Under the pieces are notes generated by a model. That model was not told the origin of the DNA, ran no database searches, and saw nothing but the letters and a program-made list of their open reading frames with translations. The position numbers and the translations under genes were made by a program. Positions 1 to 9,648 of a DNA stretch of 64,000 nucleotides are shown one piece after another; within the stretch, counting starts at the first letter, position 1; each line of letters begins with the position of its first letter. The stretch comes from Diphasiastrum complanatum (Eukaryota; Streptophyta; Lycopodiopsida; Lycopodiales; Lycopodiaceae): positions 23,896,422 through 23,960,421 of the forward strand of contig CM055109.1 of the NCBI GenBank assembly GCA_029204225.1, in the 5' to 3' direction.

Positions 1-351
1 ACACATGCTCATGCTCACAGACGACGCCAGCAAGCTCCAGCACTTTCTCATGTTGTGGCTCGCAATACATCTTTTTACAGTATCAACACAGCAGCAACAG
101 CACATGCTTCACAGTCTTGACATCTTAACATAGATACATATGATTAGTATGCACACACACACACACTCCCGTATACGTGTCTATTTTAGTTTGTACTAGA
201 TGTTTTCTTTACTACATTTTGGAGACGTTTTATACGCTCCCATGGTTACCACACACTTGACATGTCCTTTTTAGTCTTATAGCCTTTTGGCATGGAAAAG
301 ACATCAATAAAGCTTTCTTTCTTTCTTTCTTTCTTTCTCTCTCTCTCTCTC
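1..351 (+). mobile_element. LINE 3' end with stem-loop and TTTC/CT tail
   Basis: This is the 3' untranslated end of a LINE. It shares the blocks GGAGACGTTT, ACACTTGACATGT and CCTTTTGGCATGGAAAAGAC with other LINE ends at about 1.1 kb (reverse strand), 3.4-3.5 kb and, more weakly, 14.6 kb. It ends with AATAAAGC followed by (TTTC)n and then (CT)n at 313-350. A microsatellite tail in place of poly(A) suggests template-slippage priming. The short stem-loop GCC-TTTT-GGC lies just before the tail. No coding part of this copy is in the window. Confidence 0.7.
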
Positions 352-1095
352 ATTTAGGGCACTGATTGGGCAACTGGTTGCGCATTGAATTAAGGTGCTG
401 ATTAGGGCGCTGACTGGGCAGATGACTGCGTGCTGACTGGGCACGAATTTAGGGCATTAGACGTTGATATGGCACGGTTTTAGGGCTGACAGGACATGGA
501 TCTAGGGCTAACAGGGCGCTGAGCTGACAGGCTGACAGGGCTGCTAGCTGGCAGCTGGTGCTCAATATGGCTCCTCCTCGAGGGTCAGGCCCTCCTCGCG
601 CCACATGAACTCGCTCCCCTGCAACTGGCACCTCATCTCCCCCCCCTCCCTGTTGGCTCACCTCCTACTACAGTTCCCCCCTCGCCGCTTGCTACAATAC
701 CCTCTCCCTCGCTGCTCATTGACTCCACCACTTTGCAAACCGATGATGTGGCAACGTTGCCTGTTGATGTAGCACCACCCGCTGCCTCTTCTTCTCCACT
801 CATAATCTCCTCCTCTTGCTCTCTATCTTCCACTCTTCCTTCTCTTTCATCTTCTTCTTCTTCCACCTCTTCCTCGTCTTCATCGATCCCCAATCCTATC
901 AATCTGGCCATTCCTACCGGTCTCCTTCGTATTCCTATTTCCCAAGACTCCACAGCTCCCCCACCTACAACACTCATCCCATACACCCCCTCCAAATCAA
1001 TCGAACTATTTTCCTCTTGGGAAGCTGACCAAATGAGAGCAGATTTCCAGCTTTTGGAGCAAGAACTTTCACAGTTGAAAGGAGTAGTGGTCTCC
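352..1095 (+). pseudogene. LINE leader and ORF1 N-terminal part, interrupted
   Basis: A GC-rich leader with repeated GCTGAC/GGGC words (352-565) precedes a broken reading frame that is open from 733. The frame encodes a long Ser-rich stretch, a Pro/Thr-rich segment and then a coiled-coil start (LLEQELSQLKG). The same layout is seen in the complete ORF1 on the other strand at 1304-2272, which identifies this as a LINE ORF1 N-terminus. The frame stops where the reverse-strand element begins at about 1096, and coiled-coil coding resumes at about 2346. An ATG at 567 is out of frame with the main ORF, so this copy is decayed. Confidence 0.65.
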
Positions 1096-2345
1096 TTACC
1101 AAAGAAAGAAGAAAGAAAGAAAGCTTTATTAACGTCTTTTCCATGCCAAAAGGCATATAAGATGAGCAAGTAAATCAGATAAAGTGGAACCAAGACGGAA
1201 CAATGTCGTCAAACAACATAACTAAACCAAAACTAACTAAGAAGAGGATAATGTCCAGGGTTATATGGTACGTAGACCATTTACAGAATCAACTGGCATC
1301 TCTTCAGTGCTCTAACTCTCTCACAAAACTCTGAACAGTCTCAGATATCTCATTAATAGTAGCAGGTTTAATATCTACAAAACGGATGATACCATCCTGT
1401 TCTTGAACCTGAATGAAAGTAAGGTCTTCATCCAAGTATATCGTGGTGCCCCGCAGTGTAGATCTCTTATCTAGCGCTTCATGACGACCAGTGGCAGATG
1501 CAAAGCGTATAACAAGAGTACTTGGATCTTTCTTAGGTCGCCATGCAGTATCCATATCTTTGTGGTGGTGTTGAAGACTCTCTTCAAGAAACTTTTTAGC
1601 TTCACCAACAGCATCATGGGAGTTCGTAATACCTCTGATTCGGACATTAAGAGCCCTTTGCTCTCGCAAATGGCTCTCGGTGAACGTAGCTGAGATAAAA
1701 GAAGGTGGAGGTGGTAGAACAGCAGTATTAGGACCTTTAAGCACATCTGCCCAGGATCGGACAGCGGTATGATGTTGTTCCACTTGACTTTCAAGCTGTT
1801 GGATCTTAGCTGAAGTAGTCGAATGAGAGGAAGCTTCAATTTTGACAGCTGCAACTTCTTTCTTGAGATCATCGATAGACGAATCTAGTTTTTGAAGATG
1901 AGATTGAACAGCTTGGATCATAGCTTCAAGAGAAAGAAGGTTTTTCCGATGGTCGTTGAGATATTCATAGGAACGTAACTGATCTGCACGAATGACGGAG
2001 ATCATAAAGGCTGGAGGCAGAGGTAATTCCTCTCCTGGGGTATTCGGGGTCAAAAGATCGGCTATGATGGATTCACTATTATCAAGAATAGGATCTGACA
2101 GAGATATAGGGATTGCAACTGGAATGGAAGGTGAAGGTGAAGGTGGATCGAAGGTAGGTGCAATGGACGGGTCTGAAATGGAAGAAGAACATGAGGTAGA
2201 TGAAGAGGATGAAGCGGATGAAGCAGTGTTGGCAGGAAGGGCAGGTGCACCACCTCTCTTACTTTTGGCCATGATTCGAATCCTCTGCAATCAAACAGTC
2301 CTGGTTCTGCAATCTATTTTTTCCACTGGAAGCAGGCTTATGCAT
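1096..2345 (-). mobile_element. ORF1-only LINE-like element (HAL1-like)
   Basis: On the minus strand this unit runs from a short 5' leader (about 2345-2273) through one complete ORF to a 170-200 bp 3' UTR. The 3' UTR ends in TATATGCCTTTTGGCATGG, AATAAAGC and a TTTC/TTC tail. No endonuclease or reverse transcriptase follows ORF1. Only about the last 45 bases match the 3' ends of the RT-bearing LINEs nearby, so it may have borrowed their recognition tail. It interrupts a plus-strand ORF1. The flanks GGTCTCCTTA (left) and GGTCGCCTCA (right) look like a decayed target-site duplication. Whether ORF2 was lost before or after insertion cannot be seen. Confidence 0.65.
1304..2272 (-). CDS. LINE ORF1 protein, coiled coil plus RRM-like domain
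   Basis: An open frame of 322 codons from MAKSK to a stop; a further in-frame ATG lies 6 codons upstream. Residues 1-90 are rich in Ser and Pro. Residues 95-180 have heptad-like Leu/Ile spacing, suggesting a coiled coil (for example SLEAMIQAVQSHLQKLDSSI). Residues 205-290 (RALNVRIRGI, TLVIRFASATGR, LRGTTIYLDEDLT) have the pattern of the RRM-like RNA-binding region of plant LINE ORF1 proteins, which bind their own RNA and package it. There is no CCHC knuckle. This is one of the few unbroken transposon frames in the window, suggesting recent insertion or mobilisation by a partner LINE. Confidence 0.75.
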   Translation of the reverse strand: MAKSKRGGAPALPANTASSASSSSSTSCSSSISDPSIAPTFDPPSPSPSIPVAIPISLSDPILDNSESIIADLLTPNTPGEELPLPPAFMISVIRADQLRSYEYLNDHRKNLLSLEAMIQAVQSHLQKLDSSIDDLKKEVAAVKIEASSHSTTSAKIQQLESQVEQHHTAVRSWADVLKGPNTAVLPPPPSFISATFTESHLREQRALNVRIRGITNSHDAVGEAKKFLEESLQHHHKDMDTAWRPKKDPSTLVIRFASATGRHEALDKRSTLRGTTIYLDEDLTFIQVQEQDGIIRFVDIKPATINEISETVQSFVRELEH

Positions 2346-3082
2346 CGATGTTGATCAGGTCGCCTCATTGGAGCAAGCAATCAACACTAAGCAGGTTGCA
2401 ACCTCGGAAACGACCACCACCATGATACGGGAGCTTGAGAGTAAAATTGAGCAGCATAAAGATTCATGGGCAACAGTCCTGAAATGTCCTCTCATCACCT
2501 TCAGACTCAGGACTACCGACTATCATGGTTCTCTCATGCATCACACTTCCGCATGGATTTGGTATCACTATCACTGCTCTCCCTTTACATACACACCAGT
2601 ACATTAGACGTTTTTTATACAGCGCATATCTCGACCGCACTTGGCGACACCAGCTGGGGGTTAAGCCTGACTACTATCGGACTTACTTTCTGGAGCAGGA
2701 CCCCACTGGCCTTCCAGTTTTACCTCACTATTTGTCCTCTGGACTATCACACGGTCTCCGTTTCACTTTGGGACAATTCAGAGTCTCTTCACATCAGTTG
2801 GCCATTGAGACAGGCAGATTCCAGGGTACACCACGAGCGGAGAGATTATGCCTGCTATGTCCCCTACATGAGATAGAGTCCGAGGAGCACTTCATCTTCA
2901 GATGCCCCGTCTATTATGAGATTAGAGAGAGATATCACTGTTTATTCCGTGACATGCCTACTACACTCAGAGCACTGATTGGATATGAAGATTCTCGTTG
3001 TGTGGCACTTATGCTACGGGAGATTGTGTTGTTGCGCCATGATATGTACCAGTTAGCTCACCAGCCACATCCTAGCTCTTAA
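2346..3082 (+). pseudogene. LINE ORF1 coiled coil fused to ORF2 C-terminus
   Basis: The interrupted plus-strand ORF1 resumes with a coiled coil (LEQAINTKQVATSE, IRELESKIEQHKDSWATVLK). At about 2495 it jumps into the C-terminal part of a LINE ORF2, open from 2525 to 3082. This contains [11 protein letters not shown] and a Cys/His cluster (LCLLCPLHEIESEEHFIFRC) typical of the zinc-binding motif after a LINE reverse transcriptase. The RRM region, endonuclease and whole RT are missing, so the copy carries a large internal deletion. A paralogous ORF2 C-terminus lies on the minus strand at 31460-31834. Confidence 0.7.
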
Positions 3083-3508
3083 GATCAGATTACGTCTTTC
3101 TTCACCAAGAGACGGACACGGTCTGATGACGATGACGACAACATACCACCTCACCAATGTCAGAGACAGTGTATCACTCATAGTCATGCAGCTGCAGCAG
3201 TCGCACTTCACGCCATGTTACGAGAGCACACAATTTTCACCCTCCTAGACATCGTCCGCGACGGCCCATGTTGCCTCCTGATGCAGCTCGTATCACATCT
3301 TTTTTCAACAGCAACACTACATGATATTACTCTACTCCTGGCAACTATTTTGTTCCCCCCTTATGGGCAGTTGGCAGTTTGAAGTTTACAGTTATATTAC
3401 TCATTTCTCTTTTATGCATAGTTTTTCCTTGGAGACGTTTATATACGCTCCCATGGTTTTCACATACTTGACATGTACTCCATTTGGTCTTATATGCCTT
3501 TTGGCATG
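3083..3508 (+). other. LINE 3' untranslated region
   Basis: This non-coding stretch follows the ORF2 stop and ends with GGAGACGTTTATATACGC, CACATACTTGACATGTACT and TATATGCCTTTTGGCATGG, the conserved 3' end of this LINE family. Instead of the AATAAAGC/TTTC tail it joins directly to an ORF1-like coiled-coil sequence, so the tail was lost at a rearrangement junction near 3509. Confidence 0.6.
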
Positions 3509-3640
3509 GAATCTGAAGCAAGAAGTTTCCCAGCTGAAGGGAATGGTCACTTTTCTGATCAGTGAGAAAAATTTATTAAAGTTTAAAGTCACAACACTTG
3601 AGCAGTCAGAGATGAAGACATTGGACAAGCTCAAAGAGCT
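3509..3640 (+). pseudogene. LINE ORF1 coiled-coil fragment
   Basis: The frame reads LKQEVSQLKGMVTF, then a Leu/Lys-rich helix. It closely resembles LEQELSQLKGVVVS in the ORF1 at about 1060-1090. It is a short piece wedged between a LINE 3' end and the broken end of a copia element. The exact right junction, between about 3600 and 3656, is unclear. Confidence 0.5.
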
Positions 3641-5086
3641 TTATATCGAACTCTAGGCAATGCCTTAGTGAACACATCTGCAATATTATCCTCCGTGGGA
3701 CAATATTCAAGCGTGATGTCGCCATTATGAAGCTTCTCCCGAACAAAGTGATAGTGGATCTCGATATGCTTTGACGCCTTCCAAGAATGCCATTTATGCA
3801 ATAGAAAGGACAACTTTTCTAGGCCTTTCTTGCATGAAATACTAGATTTCGTGCAATGGCAATAGCACTTTGACTATCCGTAAATAGGAGAGTAGTTGAG
3901 GGCCGGCCATGCTTCATATCGACAAGTAATTGTCTCAGCCATATACACTCCGTAGTGGCTGAAAACGTTGCTCTATATTCCGCTTCACTTGAGGATGTAG
4001 CAACGGTGGGCTGCTTCTTGCTTAACCAAGAAACTGCAGAATTTCCAATGAAAAAGCAATGAGCACTAGTAGAGCGTCTGGTGTCTTGATCTCCACCCCA
4101 ATCCGAGTCACAAAAACCAGCCAAACATGCATCATCACTAGAAGGATAAAACAGGCCAAGTGTTTTACTTCCTTGAAGATATCGAAGGATCCTCTTCAAT
4201 GCTTTCCAATGTGATGTCAACGGAGCATGCATGAATTGACTCATGAGGGAAACACTATAAGATATGTCCGGTCTTGAGTTGCATAAGTAAATGAGACTTC
4301 CAACCGCTTGACAATATAGTGTAGTATCAAATGGCTCACCACCACTTTGATTACTTAACTTCAGGCCCGTCTCAATTGGTGTAGCAACCGGCTTGCAATC
4401 TTCCATTTTGAAACGCTTCAAAATCTGCTTAATGTACCGTTGTTGGGTAATGAAGATTCTAGCCTTTCCTTGCAAAAACTCAAGACCAAGGTAGAAATGC
4501 AATTGGCCTAAATCTGATGTATCATAAACTGAAGCAAGATCAGATTTTAAGGCTGCAATATATTGCTCATTACTACCCGTAATGATAATATCATCAACAT
4601 ATAGCAAAATGATGATGATAAACTCAGATGTATGCATGACATAAAGCGTAGATTCACTAGGATGTGTGTATCTTTTGATACCACATCCTTGGGGCTTGTT
4701 TTAGTCTATAGAGAGCCTTCTTGAGAAGACACACTTTGTCTTCTAGACCTACAACCAAAAAACCAGCAGGTTCCTGAAGGTAAACTTCCTCAAAAGGCTG
4801 TCTTTATGTCAAGTTGGTGCATACGCCAACCATGATGGGCAGCCAAAGCAGTGACTATCCTTACGGTAGTTATTCGTGCGGTAGGTGCAAAAGTTTCCTC
4901 ATAATCAATGCCCTCCTTTTGCACATAACCTTTGGCAACAAGTCTTGCCTTGTACCTTTCAACAGTACCATCGGACTTGTACTTGATCTTATAAACCCAT
5001 TTACAGCCAATTGCTTTCTTTCCATGTGGAAGATCAACAAGAACCCATGTTTGGTTCTTTCTGAGTGAGTCATACTCCTCTTTCAT
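3641..5086 (-). pseudogene. copia reverse transcriptase and RNase H
   Basis: The RT start is at 5086-4790 ([51 protein letters not shown]). After a broken stretch, the RT centre and RNase H run from 4637 to 3819, with the catalytic LLYVDDIIITG, GSLIYLCNSRPDISY, the RNase H motif FCDSDWGGD and SSSEAEYRA. The tail at 3813-3631 (SKHIEIHYHFVREKL, DVFTKALPR) is in another frame. The C-terminal LTR-proximal part is cut off. The enzyme would copy element RNA into DNA, but frameshifts make this copy non-functional. Confidence 0.85.
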
Positions 5087-5103
5087 CGCGTCCTCCCAAC
5101 ATT

Positions 5104-6095
5104 TTACTCCTCTGGCCTGCTCATAAAAACAGGTACTATTGCACTATCCTCAATAGATGTAAGAGCAAAAACAGAAAAATCAGCAGTTTCTACAGATTTA
5201 GATGAGGCACGAGTCTTCCCTTCATAGAAGCGCTTCACTTTGCTGTCCTGCAAAGTCTGCAACAGCCATTTAGGGACTGGTTTAGGCTGTCCAACAGCCT
5301 TACTTCGATCAACGCTTTGCTGTCCAAAGTGATCTGAACTGTCAACACTTTGCTGTCCAAAGTGCTCTGAAATTGGACTATGCTGTCCAAAGTTTTCAAC
5401 AGGTTGTTCCACTTCATAAATCTGCTCCTCTTGATGAATTATGGGTTGTTCGCTTGAAGAACCAGTGGGTTGTCCATTAGAGGATGATGGCAGTCCCTCC
5501 TCTTCAACATTAGATGGTGATACCAAATCATACCAAACTTCATAAGGAGTCAAAATCTTTAAGGCTTTAGTCGGACACCGATTACTAATGTATGCCGCCG
5601 TAATAACCGCTTCAGCCCAAAACTTGTGGGGAACGCGCTTTGCCTTAAGCATGCAACGAGCCATCTCCATGATTGTGTGATATTTCCTCTCGGCAACACC
5701 ATTTTGTTGCGGTGTGTAAGGTGTAGTCATTTGATGTAGAATGCCTTTGCTTTGAAGAAACGTGCCGAACGTACTTTTAATGTATTCCCCTCCACGGTCG
5801 GTACGTAGTATCTTCAAAGTATGCCCAAATTGATTTTCTATCATAGCTAGAAAATCAAGTATGCATCCTTCGCATACATGTCCTTCGGGATGCTCCATAT
5901 TTGGAATGCCTTCCACCATGTTGAATTTCTTCAACATATTCAAACTTCCAAAATTGAGGTGCCCGTACCTCGCATGCCATAGTTTAGCCAACTCCAATGC
6001 ATGTGAATTAGTAGCAACAAGACCAAAGGATGTCAAAGCTTTAGGTTCATAAATATCCAACAAAAACAAACCTCCTCGCAATGTTCCCACGACCT
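5104..6095 (-). pseudogene. copia pre-integrase region and integrase
   Basis: An open frame contains the GAG-pre-integrase region (LWHARYGHLNFGSL, HVCEGC) and the integrase core (LKILRTDRGGEY, TPYTPQQNGVAERK, the last holding the catalytic Glu). The Cys cluster joins directly to the late core (CEGC-ILDFLAMIENQFG), so the start of the core with the first catalytic Asp is deleted. The C-terminal spacer has short FGQQS/FGQ repeats. The frame is otherwise open for 328 codons. Confidence 0.8.
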
Positions 6096-6099
6096 CTCT

Positions 6100-6236
6100 T
6101 CGTCACCATTAACTACTTCCCACAAACCTTTAGCAATTAGAAGGTTCTTTATCATGTAGCACCACAAGGAATAGTTTGTGCCATCCAGCCTATCTTCATT
6201 AAATAAAGAACCAATAGACTCCGATTCTTTAGCCAT
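6100..6236 (-). pseudogene. copia gag N-terminal fragment
   Basis: From ATG at 6236 the frame reads MAKESESIGSLFNEDRLDG and then TNYSLWCYMIKNLLIAKGLW, the usual N-terminal signature of plant copia Gag. It runs into pre-integrase sequence near 6095, so nearly all of Gag, including any zinc knuckle, is deleted. Confidence 0.75.
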
Positions 6237-6398
6237 AATAGAAAAATCAGCTTGTAGTAGATAGGAAATAGACTTTCTAAGACAAAATCTACTCAAAGGG
6301 CAGCAACCTCAAAGCTGAAATTGTGAGTTATGAACCAAAAGAGGAGAAATGTGGCTGCCTATTGGGTGCCCTCCAGCAAGCAATCAATTCTAAAAAAT

Positions 6399-6411
6399 GG
6401 CTCTGATACCA
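6399..6411 (-). promoter_or_regulatory. Primer-binding site, initiator tRNA-Met
   Basis: On the minus strand TGGTATCAGAGCC follows directly after the LTR end CCTACA. This is the classical plant primer-binding site complementary to the 3' end of initiator tRNA-Met, where minus-strand synthesis would start. Confidence 0.9.
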
Positions 6412-6735
6412 TGTAGGAATCCAGAATCAAGACTATTCATTAACACAAAGTATTCTCAAAGAGAAGAAAGAGATGATTAGATGACCCTCTTGTAGAAACT
6501 TGTGGACAGCCAATATGAACAGTAGATTGCTTAACAAAAGTGTCTCATACAAATGAATGGCTACATATAAGTAGTCCAAGATGGCTATCTACTTTCATGA
6601 CTGTTGGCTGTCCAATAACTTGACTAATGGCTATCTAGCTACCATAAGTTACATAAAATAATTAAGTACCCCAAATAACAAGTTAGGTACTTAATTCACA
6701 TGTATAGGCCCCTAGTGGACCCACGAGTCCCTACA
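6412..6735 (-). repeat. LTR of the truncated copia element
   Basis: The 324-bp LTR has inverted ends TGTAGG...CCTACA and lies directly against the primer-binding site, so it is the 5' LTR on the minus strand. No matching 3' LTR is in the window, so its target duplication cannot be tested. Confidence 0.85.
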
Positions 6736-6845
6736 AGTTAGTTTCATACTAACTTGGGCCTAAAATATAAATGACCATGGTTACAAAGATCTCGACCTTT
6801 TCGGTCATAGTAACCTATGGCTTCTACATCATTTACATTTATTAT

Positions 6846-7420
6846 TCTAACACTACTTACAAAGTGCTTGAGGTGGCCGTGGTTCACAGAGATGATCACT
6901 CTGGATACATATGGATCAGACTCAGAGGGGAGCCCATAGGTTTGGTCAGGGACATTTATATTGCAGTCTGTTATTTTCCACCAGATACATCTTCTTTCTC
7001 AGAAGGGGACGGTTCTCTATACATGGACTTGTCTGGTGATATCATCAGGTTTTCTGATAGAGGACATATCTTATTGGTAGGGGACTTTAATGCCAGGACT
7101 GGATCACGTCAGACTTTATTTCATGATGTAGATTAGGATCCTTTACGTATCAGAGCATTAGATAGCGATGAGCTTGGGCTTTTGAGACATTCTGCAGATG
7201 AGGACGGGCCTGTCACAGGTTATGGAGAGTACTTTTTACAGCTAGGAGAAGCCCATGAGCTTCCCACTTTCAATGGCCTCGCCAGGTGGCCTTCTTCCAG
7301 CAACTTCACTTGTCATCCTCACAGCGGCGGCCATAGTGTGGTAGACTACCTCATGGGATCACCCTCTCTTCTCCATCATATTACTGCCTTCACCATCACA
7401 CGTACTACTCTGTCTGATCA
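6846..7420 (+). pseudogene. LINE ORF2 endonuclease domain (left half)
   Basis: This encodes an APE-like endonuclease: DIYIAVCYFPPDTSSF, the core ILLVGDFNARTG with the Asp and Asn of the active site, HSVVDYLMGS and finally LSDH at 7410-7421. One in-frame stop lies near 7134. The domain nicks target DNA for target-primed reverse transcription. It is interrupted inside SDH by the LTR element at 7421 and resumes at 13114 with GATCAC, encoding DH. The stretch 6741-6845 upstream is not recognised. Confidence 0.8.
7416..7420 (+). repeat. Target-site duplication GATCA (left)
   Basis: GATCA lies directly before LTR1 (TGTTGAAATA) and again directly after LTR2 at 13114-13118. Removing the element and one copy restores the LINE reading frame through LSDHS, so this is a true 5-bp target duplication. 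Confidence 0.9.
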
Positions 7421-8399
7421 TGTTGAAATATAAACCTAGTTAAATAAATAAAACATAGCACATGGTTTTATTTGGGGCCAAAGTTTTTAAGGCCCAAACA
7501 AACTTAGGCAAATTTTTTTACAAACTCGTGGGAGGCCTTCTTGCATGTTGATGCCACATGTCCACTGGAGTTTGGTAGACCCCATGCATATGTGCATGGG
7601 GGAGAAAAAGTTAGTTTGCCACATATCCTAGTTTGCATGTAACATGCAAGATGCATGCATGACAAATTAGACACATGCAAATAGACATGCAAGTTGCCAC
7701 ATATCTTGGACACTTGGCAATAGCATGCAATGCATTGTACATACATCATTTCTTATAAATAGAACCTCCACAATTTGGAGTGTGAGTTCTAGGATAATCA
7801 TTTTGTTATCTCCTTCATCTCAGATTGTGTAGAAATTCGCAGGTGGATCTGATCAAGGAATTCACAAGTTTCTCCTTCATTTCTTGTCAGATTTGAAACC
7901 TATTGCAATCTATTGGTTAGAGGACGGCGCTCCATCTCAGACCTTCTCCCACTCGATCTTCACTATTTTGGAAGCAGGGCAGCCACCTAACAATCTGGAG
8001 TAGGGTGCTGGATCTGGTTTCCAATTTTCATCCTATCTCTTTCATTAATTGTCAGAATTGAATAAGATTTTTTGCTATTGGTTTCTCTTGCATAGGCTCT
8101 TTCTCTCATAATGAGTTGAAGTCATATAGAAGCTGATCGGAATCTGATTTCTCAGATCTGAGGCACCCATTGATGTAGCCAGCAAGGAGGAAATTGTCCA
8201 CATTCAATAGACAATAGAAGGAGATCAAAGAGGATTGAATTAGGATCATTTTTGTGATCTATAGCTTGCTGTTTTTTGTGTGTTTCAGATGCATGTTTCA
8301 TTCCTAGATCTGTTAGGCTCAAGTAGTCCTTGAAAATAGCATCTCTAGGGTCCTGAATCCAGATTCCGAGCTATTCTAGCATTCTTGGTTTTTACAACA
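7421..8399 (+). repeat. LTR1 of element A
   Basis: A 979-bp LTR from TGTTGAAATATAAACC to TTTTTACAACA. A TATA-like TTCTTATAAATAGAACC lies near 7750 and is a likely promoter. It differs from LTR2 by small indels, scattered substitutions and a 277-bp block present only in LTR2. Confidence 0.9.
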
Positions 8400-8400
8400 G

Positions 8401-8415
8401 TGGTATCAGAGCGCC
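8401..8415 (+). promoter_or_regulatory. Primer-binding site of element A
   Basis: TGGTATCAGAGCGCC lies one base after the end of LTR1 and matches the initiator tRNA-Met type of primer-binding site. Confidence 0.85.
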
Positions 8416-8425
8416 AGGTTGAAAC

Positions 8426-8971
8426 ATGAAATCTAAACCCCATATTTCTTATGCATGCATGATGAATCCAATTGGATTTCATGATCCATATAGAGTTCAT
8501 TTAGAATCTAAGTCCAACTATGATACATGGAGAAAACAGCTTGTAGATATTTTCAAGAGTGAACCAAGCTTAGAGGAAATAGTGACAGGACAATTTCAAA
8601 AGCCAAGCTTATCATATTCAAAGTTCGATAAATGGTCTGAAACTAATAATATAGCTATAGGCCATATATGTTTGTCATCGTCAGATGATTCAATCTTGAT
8701 TTATGGTGGAATCATGTGCAGAATCGTTATGGAGAAAGTTAGAACAGAAATATTCGGTGGAGAAAAGACATAATCATTATCTTGCAGATCATTTGTCATG
8801 CAGGTTAGAAGGTCAAATCATGCAGATGGATTCCAAGAGTGAATCTAACTTGGTTCGTATGCAGGATGTATGCATGCGTAATGCCAATTTACAGGATGTA
8901 TGTGAATTGGAAAGATTGAGCAATCCTAAATCACCGGCATTTGACATGCAAATTTCCATTCAGGGAGAATC
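8426..8971 (+). pseudogene. gag-like region of element A
   Basis: The first frame (from 8426) has ESKSNYDTWRKQLVDIFKSE, resembling the Gag N-terminus of copia elements. A frameshift near 8700 moves the reading to a second frame with ESLWRKLEQKYSVEK, matching the usual Gag pattern of A-x-x-LWxxLxxKY. No zinc knuckle is reached, because foreign LTR sequence starts at 8972. Without domain searches the superfamily is tentative. Confidence 0.6.
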
Positions 8972-9224
8972 TGTTACAATCCCTACTTATTGTAAACCTC
9001 CAGGTGCCGGTTTACCACAAGAGACCGAACGATTCACGTTCCACCCCGCCGTAGGACCTAATCCGGGCCCACCCTCCGTGGCCTGGCCTGTGACCGAATC
9101 AAGCTGGATCCGACCTCCATCCTAGACGGTGTCCCATACCACCGCCTAGGCTCTCAGCCATCTCCTGCCTCACGCTAGCAAGCATCCTGGCCGTGCATAC
9201 GCTCTCCATCCACCTCCTCCTAGG
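8972..9224 (-). repeat. gypsy-type LTR fragment
   Basis: About 250 bp starting TGTTACAATC closely match the LTR of the gypsy element at 19010-19262, including CAGGTGCCGGTT, CGAACGATTCACGTTCCACC, CCGACCTCCATCC and CGCCTAGGCTCTCAGCC. The match ends sharply at CCTCCTCCTAGGT, where the copia LTR begins. It looks like an LTR end that was cut by the insertion of copia B. Confidence 0.7.
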
Positions 9225-9614
9225 TGTCAAATTCCAAGGCCTAGCTATGGAGTATCATAACAGCATAGTAAGCACACTATGAAAGCTTCAGAAAACCAGC
9301 TATGGAGTAGAACACAAAAGCAAGAGAGAGAGGACTTCAAAGCTCACCCAACATGAATGAATATTCAAAGTGTAGTAGGGCGTGGAAACCCCTCCAAAGT
9401 TTGGGCTACATATAGCATGTTATGTATAGAGGTGGTGTCTTGCTAATTCTAGCTCTAGAACCCACATGGGTCCTTAACCTACTTGATTTACTTGCCTAAT
9501 TAGCACAAGTGGGGTGTACGATGTACATAAATGTTTTACCCCCATGTCTTATGCACAACTTACAAGTTACAAGTATACAAGCCTTAAGGGGCAAAATAGG
9601 CATTTATTTCAACA
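9225..9614 (-). repeat. 3' LTR of copia B
   Basis: On the minus strand the LTR starts TGTTGAAATAAATGCC directly after a purine tract. The other end is inferred at TGTCAAATTCC (9225), where the gypsy LTR homology stops. The left boundary is therefore approximate. Confidence 0.65.
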
Positions 9615-9628
9615 CCCCCCTCAATGGC
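9615..9628 (-). other. Polypurine tract of copia B
   Basis: The minus-strand sequence CCATTGAGGGGGG abuts the LTR start TGTTGAAAT, as expected for the plus-strand primer of a copia element. Confidence 0.8.
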
Positions 9629-9648
9629 TATTTTGTTCATACCAACAC

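Larger units (their letters stand above)
3641..6735 (-). mobile_element. Truncated Ty1/copia retrotransposon
   Basis: On the minus strand the order is LTR (6735-6412), primer-binding site, a gag start, an internal deletion, integrase, reverse transcriptase and RNase H. The integrase-before-RT order defines Ty1/copia. The 3' LTR is missing because the element ends near 3641 in LINE-derived sequence. Frames are broken between about 4640 and 4790 and at about 5090-5104. The gag join near 6095 removes most of gag and the protease. Confidence 0.85.

Noticed and set aside
633-1193. 186-codon acidic minus-strand ORF
   Set aside because: It is the complement of the Ser-rich LINE ORF1 start on the plus strand and shows no family pattern.
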